From Micropterix aruncella (Eukaryota > Arthropoda > Insecta > Lepidoptera > Micropterigidae), in NCBI GenBank assembly GCA_944548615.1, contig OX155952.1, forward strand, positions 33,632,057 to 33,696,056: DNA of 64,000 nucleotides. The letters run 5' to 3'. Positions 32,773 to 44,304 of this stretch are shown piece by piece. A program made the translations under genes and the position numbers. Within the stretch, counting starts at the first letter, position 1, and each line of letters starts with the position of its first letter. The notes beneath the pieces are model-generated. The model saw nothing but the letters and a program-made list of their open reading frames with translations, searched no databases and was not told the DNA's origin.

Positions 32773-32807
32773 CCAAAGTGCACATATCCGGGACATGTGC
32801 ACTTTGG
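32773..32807. repeat. Subterminal palindrome in the transposon leader
   Basis: CCAAAGTGCACAT and ATGTGCACTTTGG are perfect 13-bp arms around ATCCGGGAC. It lies 63 bp before the presumed start codon and contains the ACATGTGCAC motif related to the TIR core, so a transposase or regulator site is plausible. Confidence 0.8.
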
Positions 32808-32869
32808 ATAGTTAAATGGAACGCAAATGCCAGCTGTCAACGTGACAGCTAACCTAACTGCTTTGAAAA

Positions 32870-35019
32870 ATGGACGAGGAACATGCTGCTCGTGCTGTGG
32901 AAGAAGAACCGGCAAGAAAGCGAAAGAAAAAAGGCACTTCAGACCCGAAAACTTATAAAAGAAACAAGGCTCAAGCATCAAAAACCTGCGGGAAGCCGTA
33001 CAATAACTACAAGGGTGTTCTGATTCCAGCCCGTGAAATACGTGGATTGTGCAAGTAAGTACATGGTTTTCGTTTATTGTGACCTTTACTGATACAAATA
33101 TAGGTATAAATAATTCATACAATCCCTACTATTTCAGTTTTAGATACATTTAAGATACATTTCGTACAGTCATCCCATTATAAGTTAAGGCTTTTATTAA
33201 CCTTTATTTTAAGGATTTTACTAGGATAGGATTATGTGTTTCATGTTTACCCAAGAAACCTTTGACTTAATCGGACGAATAAGATTATATCTATTAATCG
33301 TCCAGTTTTCGATGACTAGCTACACCCAATACATGTTACTTTTCTCACCAAATACTGGCTTTATTTTTGTTACAGTTGCAGAAACAACTGTATGTTAGAT
33401 GTGACCCCAGATGACCAGCGATCATTGTTCGACAAATTCTACTCATTCGGAACGCCCACTGAACAAGATATTTTCTTATGTGGCCTTATCGAAAAACGAA
33501 ATATCAATCGTCGTCGACCACGCGAAACCCCAAAAGCTAAGCCGAAGACAGCTTCATTCATCTTTTGGCTACCTATAGACGCTGTTAAGAAGAGAGTATG
33601 CAAGAAAATGTTTTTGAATACATTGATCTACAGACTGGCAGAGTTCGAAGACTGCAAGCCCTGGTGTTGAAAAACAAGATACCAAAACGAAAAAACCTGG
33701 GCAATAAATTTCGCTTAACACCGGAAGAGATTTTGGGTAAAATTAAAGAGCACATACGGTCATTTCCAACCCATGAAACTCATTACTCCAACAAGAGATA
33801 CGTTTACTTAGACCCAACTTTGTCTATAAAAAAAATGCATAGACTCTTTAAGCTGAAATATCATGGCTTGGAGGTCAAGTATAAACTATACTACAACATG
33901 TTCAAGCAGCATTTTGATTTACACTTTGGTCGTCCCCAAGTGGACACATGTATTACATGCGAAGAAATAAATATCAAGATACTCAACGCACATACGAGTC
34001 CGGCCATTAAGAAGGCTGCTGAAGTAGACTTGCAGGTACATAAAAAACGAGCTGATAAGTACTACTCTGCGATAAGGAATACTATAGGTTTGTGTAACGA
34101 GACAGATGACACGGTCGGTATTTGCTTCGATTATATGCAGAATCTTCCGTTGCCGCATATTCCAATTCAAGACATTTTCTGCATGCGCCAGCTATGGGTA
34201 AACCTTTTTTGCATCCATAACCTGAAAACCAGACGATCTGTTTGCTACATGTATCACGAGGGTACAGCTAAAAAAGGTGCAAATGACGTTTGTTCGATGT
34301 TGTACGATTACATTTTAAATTACGTGCCCAAGACTGTGAAACATTTAAGACTATTTTCTGATGGATGCACCGGACAAAACAAGAATCATACGATGATAAG
34401 ACTGTGTGCAGCATTGGTAGATACGGGTTTGTTCAAAAATGTCCGACAATATTTTCCTGTTCGTGGACATTCGTATAATCCCTGCGACAGGGATTTTGGC
34501 ACAATAAAAAGATGTCTGAAACAAGTAGACAGGGTATACCATCCCATGGAGTATGTTGCTCTGGTTGTTAATGCTGTCCAAGTAAGTGGACGTATTGAAG
34601 TAAAATATCTCTGTAATGATGATATATTTTTAGACTTCAAGTCATGGTGGCCTGATCATTACTTACGAGGAGGTGTATCTGAAGAAACTAAGGGCAGAGC
34701 TGTAAGAAAGGCGCTGAAAGTAATGTTTCATACGTCTGAATTTAAGGAATTCAAACATTCTTCCTCCAAACCAGGTGTTGTGAGAGCACTCAAATTCATA
34801 AACGGAGCAGATGTAAACACTTTTAAAATATTAATGTCAAACGCAGTCCAACTTCCCCAACGACGAGCATACCGTGGTCCAAATCCTATAAATTTCAAAA
34901 AGATTGATGATATACGTCGTCTCCTACAGTACATTCCGGAAGAACATAAACTATTCTATGACCAAATTGTAGCCTGGCCTACTACCAACATTGACGTAAA
35001 CAATGAAGAAGATGATTAG
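32870..35019 (+). CDS. DUF7869-like putative transposase, two exons, one apparent frameshift
   Basis: Exon 1 is 32870-33054 and starts at AAAATGG; its product opens MDEEHAARAVEEE and has a basic patch RKRKKKG. Exon 2 is 33376-35019; joining restores GLCNCRNNCMLDVTPDDQRS, a Cys-rich motif followed by FDKFYSF. Near 33625 the frame shifts: text before (KKRVCKKMFLNTL) and after (LQTGRVRRLQALVLK) belongs together but lies in different frames, best explained by loss of one base. The long frame then shows CITCEE (Cys 118 and 121 counted from 33598), CFDYMQNLPLP (Asp 178), LRLFSDGCTGQNKNH (Asp 255) and GHSYNPCDRDFG (Asp 297, 299). These blocks match the DUF7869 proteins abundant in arthropod genomes, recalled without a search. 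Three spaced acidic residues on likely strand/helix ends would fit an RNase-H-like nuclease. Role as transposase is inferred from the TIRs. Confidence 0.75.
33055..33375 (+). other. Intron of the transposon gene
   Basis: Starts GTAAGTACATGG and ends TTATTTTTGTTACAG, with a pyrimidine-rich 3' end. 321 bp, AT-rich, with in-frame stops. Splicing it keeps the frame and joins a Cys cluster that neither exon has alone. Confidence 0.75.
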
Positions 35020-35326
35020 TTGCGGATGATATATAAAAGATAAACTTAGTTTCGTAAGACATAATATTTTGTACTTTGATTTAAATACAAATTCGTTTAT
35101 AATATGGGCATTTTTACTATCCAAAAAACACTTGTCCGATATAACTTTCCAAACAACACATGTCCAAAAATTAAAATATATATATAAAAAAAACTGCAGT
35201 TAATACAAACTTTAACAATATTTTATTTTGAAGCAATCGACATTTACTTTCTTCATAAAAAAAATATTTTCACTTATACTTTTAGATAAACTAGAAAACT
35301 GTTTTTTGTGTCTCCTGTAAAATTGC

Positions 35327-35369
35327 ATTTTTGGACTTGTGTTCTTTAGTATATAAGCGATTCAATTAT
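35327..35369 (-). repeat. Right terminal inverted repeat
   Basis: Inverted copy of 32608-32650. Inside it, 35127-35171 holds two more motif copies, AACACTTGTCC and AACACATGTCCAAAAAT, in the opposite orientation to this TIR. Confidence 0.9.
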
Positions 35370-37475
35370 CAATATATATATATATATATATAATCAACTT
35401 AGGTACTTTAAACAAATATAATCACATAATGAAATAAAAAGCAGCCAAACAAATAGAAAAAAATATCAACGTATGTAGATAGGGTCAGGTATGCTATGTT
35501 AAACTTTGTAATCTACATTACAAATCTTAGATTCGTAATATTATTATTTTTAAATAATGATGTTTTTTTTTATTTAAAAAAAAAACAAAAATGAGGTAGC
35601 CGAAAGTTACAAAAAAAATGCATGCTCACAAAAATCATCTAGCTTATAGAACGCATATGTGTATTTCAGCTTTTGTTTAAGGATTTTTCAAACGCCTTTT
35701 TTTATATCTGCCTTGTGGAGAGTGGTAGCTGGTTAGAGAGCTTGAAGCTCAAATGTCGAGATGATAAATACGTCAACGACTAGGATTTTTAATCGCTGAG
35801 AGAGCACCTTAACATGTATATGGTCTTAAACTAGAGAAGACTTAATTGACTCTTTTGCTAATCAAAACAGAATGGGCATTTTAGACCCACTTTTATAATA
35901 GCAGTAAATCATATACCAATGGAAAGATCTCTTGATATAAAACATTTATTACCAAAACGACTGTTCTCAATCATGAGCCGTTATATCCTATTAAATATGG
36001 CTAATTACCTGATATCCCCTAGGGCACCTCCTAGGGGATGTCAGGATCTCCTAGGGCATCCCCTATCACATCCAGGCATTGTATGTTCATTAATTGTTTA
36101 AACGATGACCGTTGCAGAATACCTGAAACGATGAAGTACATACGCTGCTTGAGTACAAACTAAATATTTCTAAGGATGCTCAAGTTTGTCGCAGTTTATA
36201 AAGGGGAAATACTGGAATATGTTGCTAGAACTTTGTAATGTATCTCATGATTTCATTGCCGCTCTGTTTACTGACGTATGTAATATGCTTAAGTCAGCTG
36301 TCCAACATGGTGTGCCCAGTGACCGTACGTCATAATATACTTTCTTTTATGAATCTTCACTGCAAATAACATATTTTAAATAAATAATTGTTATCGGAGT
36401 ATTCGTGTAATTAGTCATATTTAAGAAGATTCCAAACTTCAAAACTCCGAAACGACTCATAATTGAGGTAAGTTGTAGTAGTCGAAAATATTATAGATAA
36501 ATATAGTTTTTTTTTATGGTAAATACATTATTGTTATTGGAGAGGTGGGCCATATATTTTTGCTCATTACTATTTCTCAAATGGACTGAAATCTTTGATT
36601 TATATAAATAAATAATACCAAAGTTTCAGGTGACGAAACTAAAGAAATTTATTTGTATATTTGTTGAACTAATTTCGTGAGATTTTCTGTATTTAATTCT
36701 AACAGCAGAGATTCAGAATTCTTATTATTTAGTTCCCACAGAATACCATATGCTGCTCTTATTTTCACTAAATAGGTAAGTGCCGCAGCAGCAAATTTCA
36801 CACGAAGCACGACACTGTTCTCTTGCGTTGGAACCAGTGTGCGGATTAATAAGTGTAATCATCGCAAGTAATGATATGTAATGAATTTATTGTTGTTAAT
36901 AAATTCATCGGATAATTGGAGTGTTTAATGCAACTCGCCAGACTGCTAATGATTTCTTTGTTCGCAATGAAAATACGTATACTCATATGAAGCCAGATGA
37001 AGATGCATATACGTGTGAAAGCTGGGAAATTATTTAGTATAGGTATTTAAGAGTATATGTCGTTGGTGACATGCCAAAACAACCAATGGGCAAAAACACA
37101 TCTGAGAGTCTACAAGAATTTCGTTCAGATGTCAACTATGGCGAAATGTATCATTTAATACCAATGAATTCAAGTTATTAGGATACTTTAAAGACCCATC
37201 GAAAGATACTTTCAGACTTTATAATCAATGTATAGTTTTATAAGCTTTTATTTACCTTGCAATGTTTGTTAGTTTGTTTAGGGCAAATCTTTCAAGCTGA
37301 AGTAGGACCTCTTCCTCTTATCCTATGAAGTTTTTACTTGTTAGTTCAGTTCCGACGACAATGCATTTTTATGGTGGCATGACCTGATTCTACGCCCATG
37401 TTCGGATCCCGGCGAGACTACTCTACAACAGTCAATAGCACAGACACACAATTTTGTATTTCCCGTTCTAAATTT
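35370..37475. other. AT-rich, no gene; short palindrome
   Basis: A TA run follows the transposon (35371-35392). At 36014-36039 ATCCCCTAGG is inverted as CCTAGGGGAT with a 6-base loop, and a third CTAGGG follows. No family-like frame. Confidence 0.45.
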
Positions 37476-37970
37476 TACCATGACAGGGCTGCTGCACCCA
37501 GGGTTGGCTTTCAACGAGGGACTCCTCAACGGTCAACAGTACAAACACGAAATTCTGTATAGCAGCTGCTTATAATTATATAAAAGCAAACCACCAATGT
37601 GCCAACATGGAGGTTTTGAGTAATGTAAACAGTTGCAATCAGAATTAAACTAAAATTGTTGTTCGAATCTTGTCAATTTGATATCCGCAGTTGGTCAAAA
37701 CAAGCCGTCGGTTTTTAGAATAGAGTGTTTTATTTTATTTATTTGTGATCACTCTAGACAATATAAGTTTTTCAATATTTTTACACTAGTTTTTCAAATT
37801 AGTCATTTTGGCAGCATGTAAAATTTTAAAATAATTTACGATGTCATTTCCTCACCCTGCCAATATGACCTATCAATATGCAACCATAACTCTTTTTTTT
37901 AAAACAAGCTTTTATTAAAATGCTCTATTCCGAGCCAACCCTGGGTGCAGCAGCTTTGTCATAGTGGAAC
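37476..37970. repeat. Inverted pair of short segments
   Basis: ATGACAGGGCTGCTGCACCC followed by AGGGTTGGCT (37480-37509) recurs inverted near 37934-37964 (GAGCCAACCCTGGGTGCAGC). They are 424 bp apart. Either two opposite copies of a retroposon or remnants of long TIRs. Confidence 0.55.
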
Positions 37971-39170
37971 ATAGAATAGGCTATCATAATTGAATGCTAT
38001 ACATAATTGAACTGCATCAACGTCAACATCACATCATCAGAACACAAAATCGTTTTAAATTATCCATGTTGAATACTATTAAATATCCTAGGCCTTACAA
38101 TAGATGATTGAACCCATAAGCAGATAATGCAGATAGATTCGTGCGGATAATTGCAGATAATTTACTGTACTGACATATAATTTGTTTTTCCTAAAACTAC
38201 TATATCAATTATTCTTAAAATCTATTATCCCTGTTGTAAAATCAAACAGCGTAATAACCTAGAAGGTCATCATTTATTTGAATACCAACACACCTAGCCT
38301 CATACGTGCTGAAAATAGTGTGATTTAAAGAACCGCGGTACATTTATTCCGTGTTGAGCTAGACTGGTTATGCGATTTCATATTTTACAAGAGCACATAG
38401 ACATCTTGTCATCGTTCCAAAGCACATACAGTCTAGCTTCCACGGAAATTCATTTACTGTTCAGCGATTGTGTGAAATCAAGTTGGATCAGGTTTACGTA
38501 TACTTTTTTATATAGTTTTTAATAAAGTTATTTTAAATTATGATAATTACCTTACGTATAATTATTAAAATGTTCAAGCTCTTCATTAAACGGATTACGG
38601 TATTCTCCATTTCTTTCTTTATGTTTCTATGTATTTATTTGTGTATTATGTAAATATTACTATATTATAAATTGCTAACTTTTTTCCAACTTACTAAAGA
38701 TGGCTCTTTAATATTAGTCTTTTTTTTCTGGGGATTCATCCTATTTGCAGTATCTGTGATAAGGCAGTGTAGCAAACGTTCATTTTAAATAATGAGTTTT
38801 TTTAATGATTGCTAGGTGTGTGTTTCTTTTTCACTTATTTGATCGTTATTTCTGTTTCACTTATCAACTGCAAACAAAATTTACTATTACTGTTATTAAT
38901 ATTTTTAAAGTGGGTCGGTTTTCATTTTAGCCTTCAAACATTATGGTTAACCTAATAATATATGTACTAATAAATAGACAAAACAACTGTAACTGTCCAG
39001 CACAAGAACGCGTTAAATTGATAAAGTATCTGGTCGAAAACTCCTCTACTCGTGATGTCTTAGATAATAAGGCTATATTAGTTTTCTGCCCCGGTTTGCA
39101 TCATCAATATGTCTGTCATCAATATGCAACATCAATATGTTCAGACTATCGTAAAGTCTGGTCAATCGAT
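37971..39170. other. No recognised feature
   Basis: AT-rich. The frame at 38943-39179 (KLIKYLVENSSTRDVLDNKA) leads into the LINE remnant that follows and could belong to it; likeness is not strong enough to say. Confidence 0.4.
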
Positions 39171-39640
39171 CATTTCTAAGACCATAGACATTTTCTAAGA
39201 CATTAGAGGAGTTAATGACTCAACTTCAGTAAAAATGGCGTTCTTTTGTCTATGTCAATCCAAATTAAATTATGGTGTCATCGGTTGGGGTAGCGCTGGT
39301 AAAACAGTTATAAAAGCAAAGAAATGTGCTTAAAGGTGATAAACTCCAAACCATTTAGATACCATTCTAGAGATCTTTTTTTAGAATAAGATTCTGGATG
39401 TACATCAGCTGTACTTAAACAGATAATGAGTATGTTCTGCGGCAGAGGAAACCTTCATCCTCCCTTGCAAAAAAAAAACAAACTCTCAAGAGCGTCGTCC
39501 TCTATATCGTTTTTATACCACACATGGTATTATCATTTGACCAAAAACATTTCATATGACAAATCATCAAAAATGCTCTAAATCTAAACATATTTAAAGG
39601 TAAAATAAAATTTTGGGTTATGTCCAATGGAAGCGTGATG
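39171..39640 (+). pseudogene. LINE reverse transcriptase C-terminal remnant
   Basis: QSKLNYGVIGWGSAGKTVIK is the conserved L-YGI--WG block near the end of LINE reverse transcriptases. Downstream, in shifted frames, SRASSSISFLYHTWYYHLTK and NHQKCSKSKHI fit the remaining C-terminus. Several stops and frame shifts, no catalytic domain; a dead fragment. Confidence 0.5.
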
Positions 39641-39689
39641 CAAAAAAAAAAGTAAAACTTTTCATTTTTGTTTTGAAGTTATATCATAA

Positions 39690-40125
39690 CATTTTATTAT
39701 AATAATAATAATAATAAAACGCTTTATTCGTATGAAAAGCCGAGCTTATTGCCTGCAGGAAATATTTTAGAGCTAACCTACATTTTCAAATAACTTAATG
39801 GCATATATTTTTATATATTTTTGTAATTTTCTCAAATAAGCCAGTTGTTAGTCATCCCTACTTTTGGTATAGTCAAATTGAATTATGTGGTATAATAATT
39901 TTTTTAAATATCGATTTTTTTAAAATGTAAAACAATTACTATTTAAATTTATAATAAAGATTTAAAATGCAGATAAAAACTGCAGATAGTCAAAATATAA
40001 AAACGAATAGTTCGTTATAAAACAGACAAATTAAAATGATTAAATATATCAAATTACATCAATAACAATGCCGCAATAGAAATAGTCAATATAAATTGTT
40101 ATATTATAATCCATCTTCGATATCA
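39690..40125 (-). mobile_element. LINE 3' UTR, 5'-truncated copy
   Basis: On the minus strand it runs from ATATCGAAGATGGATTATAA to AGGTTAGCTCTAAAATATTT, GGCAATAAGCTCGGCTTTTC, GAATAAAGCG and a (TTA)n tail. It is collinear with 54298-54758 on the plus strand, so the two are copies of the same LINE in opposite orientation. Confidence 0.7.
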
Positions 40126-40559
40126 ATGATTGTATTTAGTAATTTAAAATAATAATTCTTGTACAATAACAATAGTATTCATTATTATTATTATAACAAA
40201 TTTTATTTCATTGTATCGTGTAACATATACAAGTAATAATATCTCTACATATAATACGTTTCTACAAAATTAATAACATTTCTTGACTTTTTTTTTGGGA
40301 AATATTTTTTTAATCTGGTTTGAACAGGTGGCGAACTAATTAGGCTAGATGCAATAAACAAAAATTATACCTGTTTAATGTTTACATCCTTATTGTATAT
40401 GAAATAAGTGCTCTTGTAATTTTACATAATTTGTGCACCTTTAAAATAACCCTAAAAATCTAAATATACGGTTTCTAAATTATAGGTTAGACATTGACGC
40501 TTTGAGAAAATTTATTTCTTTTCCCCTAAAAGCCATAAAGTGGGAAAATGAATAAGAAT
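40126..40559. other. AT-rich, no gene
   Basis: No supported feature. Confidence 0.4.
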
Positions 40560-41160
40560 CGTTAATAAGCGACCTGATAATCGGAAGCAGAGGATTCGAG
40601 CCGCTTAACGATCCACCAAGCGACCAGACCTAATCAAGGAAAATCGGTAAGCGATTCAATTTACAACATCTTCAAGATATTCACACTGGACGATAGTTCT
40701 CGCCTTGCAACCGAGAAACACTTTGTACCTAGGAATTTGCATCGGGAACAATCGGTGGAATTTGAGCGCACTTGATTTATCCAATCTACGCAAAGCCCTT
40801 GGTCATACGTTGTCTGGCCTTTAAAAACAAGTAGACGTTTTAAACAACCAGCAGCAGGGAATCAAAGCTACACTTCCGCCACATGAAGTAGCCCGCCTAA
40901 ACCCCGGTTAGGCGGCGAGAATATCATCCGCGCATCGCGAAGCCCAATCCGGTGCATACAAAAAATACGGTACCAATAAGGCACGGGTACAATATTCTAA
41001 ATTAAACCCAAAAAATAACAACAGTGGCGGTCATCAACCTATGAGGTTCACATAAAGAATTCTCCCGATTGTGTTTGGCCACCGCACGGTTTATAACCCG
41101 GCCCTCTAAAAAGCCGGTTTTAACGCGACATGGGGTTCGTTTGGTCCTCCAATGGTATTT
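40560..41160. other. GC-richer block of unknown origin
   Basis: Base composition is more even than on either side. It holds the hairpin CCGCCTAAACCCCGGTTAGG CGG at 40893-40915 and a second pair GGCCCTC/CCGGTTTT near 41100. No long frame. The sharp compositional edges suggest an inserted unit, such as a LINE 5' UTR or other retroposon, but I find no second copy in the window. Confidence 0.4.
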
Positions 41161-41730
41161 AAAAGCACAATGTAGTTTACTACTGCATAAATATTTTTGA
41201 TTTTGATTGTTTTTTTTATTCCAAATTTATTATTGTTTTTAATATTGCGACTTGGGATCTTAGTGGTTTATCTAACCTTAGTCTTATTTATGTCTTAAGA
41301 TTAGACTCCCACTTCTGTCACTTGTTTTTCTTACCTTTCTACGATAAAGTGGTATATAATTGATATACATATAGTAGTGGTTTGTATACATATTTTAGTA
41401 TTTGACCTACCAAAGCGATTTTAAAAAATATTACCATAATAATGAGACGCCGAAACATGGTTCAAAACTCCACTAAGTGGGGACGGTCGAAACAGATATC
41501 GAGGACTTTTGAAACAGCAATAATAATTAAAAATAGCATTCGCTTAATTGCGATTTAAAATGTAGGTATTTAAGTTTTGACAAAATATTATCAAGTTGCT
41601 AAAAGTAATACGGCTCAGGTTTGCTTTTTTTTGTAGAAAAGGACGTATAGATTATTGACAGTGACTTCCGTATTTTTTCTAGCAGTGAACATGGATTTAC
41701 TTTTTTTTCTTTCTTAGTCTTATTTGATAA
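41161..41730. other. AT-rich, no gene
   Basis: No supported feature. Confidence 0.4.
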
Positions 41731-41860
41731 TAGAATAGAATATAATAACTTTATTGTGCTTTAAAAAAATAACTGAATATTACACTGGTTTTATAAAAAG
41801 ACAATTTATGCACAAATGGCGGACTTATCGCTATTAGCGATATATTACAGTCAACCATTA
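41731..41860 (-). mobile_element. LINE 3' end with stem-loop
   Basis: On the minus strand: GACTGTAATATATCGCTAAT, then AGCGATAAGTCCGCCATTTG, then GCACAATAAAGTTATTATAT and a TCTATTC tail. Same 3' design as 31270-31395. Confidence 0.65.
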
Positions 41861-42034
41861 AAATTTAGGTATTTAAGTGTTTCCAGGATAAAATAGGTAA
41901 TGCTAAATTTCAGTAATGTAATTTTTACTGACGTCATTAAGTGAGAATTGTCATTTATTTTAATTTCTCCAGTAAGAGTGGTTCTATCGTCCTGCATCCA
42001 GATTTTTGGAATAATTTTTTTTGTGCCCCTATTG

Positions 42035-42277
42035 CCCCTCGCATGTGAGGCGTCCAATAATGGTTGCCTATGGCAAAATGTATACAAAATGTATATACAT
42101 TTATATAAATGTAAATATAAATGTAAATGTGCGCCGCTCTATAGTAATCCGCTCTATAGTAATGTTATAGCTCTATAGTAAACCCCGCTCTATGTAAATG
42201 TAAATGTAGATGTAAATATAAATTTATATACATTTTTCCGTAGGCAAACCCGAGCTAATCGCCATTCATTTGAGGGG
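42035..42277 (-). mobile_element. piggyBac-like MITE, type 2, older copy
   Basis: Opposite-strand copy of 53563-53803: CCCCTCGCATGTGAGGCGTC at the left, GGCGATTAGCTCGGGTTTGC-type sequence (reversed) at the right, with the same ATTTACATTTA and CTATAGAGCGG core. The flanks TTGC and TCAA are decayed versions of TTAA. Confidence 0.7.
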
Positions 42278-42820
42278 TCAAGATCATTTATATATTGCCA
42301 CCTAAGGTTGAATAAAAATGTTGAATAAAGAAATCAAATAATTTATCCAAAAACAAATCTTCGCTTTTATATTTTTTCTAACTTTTAGTAATACGTGGAA
42401 AAATCCTGCAAAAGTAGTTTTTGCATTGCTATGTACTGGTGATTGGAGGTACTATCCAGTGGCGCCTCACATCATGCTCCCTTCTTCCTAACTAAAAAAA
42501 ACACTCACTTAGGAAATCATGGTCTTCCACTTTGTTACGGTCAGGATAGCAGAATTGAGATTCCTACTCATAATTCTTCTTTTCGACCTACTCCGGTCCA
42601 TTTTTCTACTTTTCATGTGTCTCTGAAAAGCATTTAATGTTCCTAAATTCCTAGTAATCCTACGTCTCATCCAATCATCTCCTGTCTTCCGCTCCCTGCG
42701 TATATTCAATAAATCCTATTTTTAAAAGATGCATTTTATTATATAATTTATTTCCGTTCATTATAAGGTTATTAGTTTATTTTGCTCAACTGTCATTTAA
42801 ATTATTTCACTTCCATGAAG
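42278..42820. other. No recognised feature
   Basis: Short frames only. Confidence 0.4.
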
Positions 42821-42821
42821 C

Positions 42822-42915
42822 GTGGCTGTAAGACATTGTACTCGTAATTTAAACAATAAGTTCGCATGTTGTATGTTTTACTTTAAAATTTGCAATAAAG
42901 AATTTATATCTATCT
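42822..42915 (+). mobile_element. LINE 3' end with stem-loop
   Basis: GGCTGTAAGACATTGTACTC, AACAATAAGTTCGCATGTTG, then TTTGCAATAAAGAATTTATA with ATCT repeats. Same order of elements as the other LINE tails. Confidence 0.6.
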
Positions 42916-43620
42916 ATAAACATTCGTAATTGTTTTATCCGCTATTTCAACTATAGTCTAAAGTCTCCGGTCTACTATTTAGTTTTGTTTCTAATAAATC
43001 CCATATCAGCTATACGACCCTTCACCGACATTCCATCTAATATACATAATTCAAAAGCTAAGCAACAAATCTTAAGAAATAAATAGAGTGGGAGGAGGGC
43101 ATGTTAGTGTATTCACATGGCACTACTATTCAACCTAAGACACACACATCCAAACAAGATACTTAAATTTGAGTGCTTACATTTATTACAAGTAATAAAT
43201 GCAATATTCACTTCAATGATTGATTGCAAAATATTTGAAAGTGTTAGTTATCTATGCAAATATGAACTTACGCATTACGCGCAATATTTTTATACTTTTT
43301 ACTACGGCTTCATGAAATAAATTTCTGTCTAATGGGCGATTACTTAAAGCAGAGATGGATAACCTTTTATATATGCTACATTAACATTGTGAAAGAAGCT
43401 TTTCTAGGTACTTTTATTGTTATCAACCATATCCATATGCAAGAGCAAGAGTCCTTTTATATTGAAGCGGATTTATAATGATTTCTTTTGTCACTGAATC
43501 ATTCAGTATATTTATTTCTTGAAATGTTCATGTGTTAGAAAGTTAGTGATTCTTCAGGTTTTGTTTCGCGTCCCCAAGCCTGAAGTAAACGAGCTTACTG
43601 CTCTTAACGGCTCTTCAGCC
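42916..43620. other. No recognised feature
   Basis: AT-rich, with short frames. Confidence 0.4.
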
Positions 43621-43626
43621 CTCCAA

Positions 43627-43661
43627 AGAACTAGGTACCCAATATATGGGTACCTAGTTCT
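43627..43661. repeat. Perfect 15-bp-arm hairpin
   Basis: AGAACTAGGTACCCA and TGGGTACCTAGTTCT around ATATA. Lies 43 bp before the TTAA element. Confidence 0.85.
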
Positions 43662-43704
43662 AGATGAGTTATGCTATAGATATAATAATTTCAACGTGCT
43701 TTAA

Positions 43705-44304
43705 CCCATATATGCCCAGAACTATTTTGGGATTTCGATGTAGGTTATTTTCAGATGTGTTTATGTTGATAAGTCCTTATAACAGCGTTGACTAGTTTAG
43801 TATATATATTTTTTTGTTAACTAGATATTTTAGAGGTGTTCAACAACGAAACAATGGGCAAATATCCTACATTAGTTATAGGTAATTCAAACAAAGATGT
43901 TATAATGAGTTTATTTAATATTTATTATTATTTTCAGATGCATAGTAAAAAAATAGGAATGAAATGCAGAGAAACATTTAGAATCTAAATTTACTTCTCA
44001 CTTTTTACAAAAGTGACTGTTAGGATTTTGCAATAGGCACATCCAGTCTACTTGGTACCCTGCTAATCATGTGCTCGGCATTATGCTTTCTTACTGATGT
44101 ATGGACATTTGTAGATACCCGTTTGCAAGGTCTCGGGCGCTGTTTATACTTTTAAACTATGGTTCGGGCAATACTACGTCGAAACTCCAGCGTATCTATA
44201 TCCTTGGAAAAATTACGAGCTAGCAGGGTAGCATTGTTGATTACCGATGCTTTTACAAAAGTACTACTTCTTGTTTCGTTTTCGAATCACTGGGCATATA
44301 TAGG
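43705..44304. mobile_element. piggyBac-like element (TTAA site), type 3, 600 bp
   Basis: TTAA at 43701-43704 and 44305-44308 directly bounds CCCATATATGCCCAG and CTGGGCATATATAGG, inverted repeats matching at 14 of 15 positions. CCC start and TTAA flanks are the piggyBac signature. The minus strand between 44000 and 44250 has a coding-like texture broken by stops, so it may be a decayed internal-deletion derivative; no transposase motif is safe to claim. Confidence 0.75.

Larger units (their letters stand above)
32608..35369 (+). mobile_element. TIR DNA transposon carrying a DUF7869-like gene
   Basis: 2,762-bp unit. The left terminus 32608-32650 and right terminus 35327-35369 are inverted repeats, 43 bp with 40 matches, sharing ATAATTGAATCGCTTAT outside and GAACACAWGTCCAAAAAT inside. 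Between them is a single two-exon gene on the plus strand, with 220 bp of leader and about 310 bp after the stop. Subterminal regions repeat the ACAYRTGTCC motif. Host flanks are AT-rich and do not allow a confident target duplication (at most AT). The layout of TIRs around one large gene is that of a class II transposon; calling the gene a transposase is inference. Confidence 0.8.

Noticed and set aside
37375..37420. tRNA-like B-box text (GTTCGGATCCC) after GGTGGCATGACC
   Set aside because: No cloverleaf can be drawn; at most a worn SINE head.
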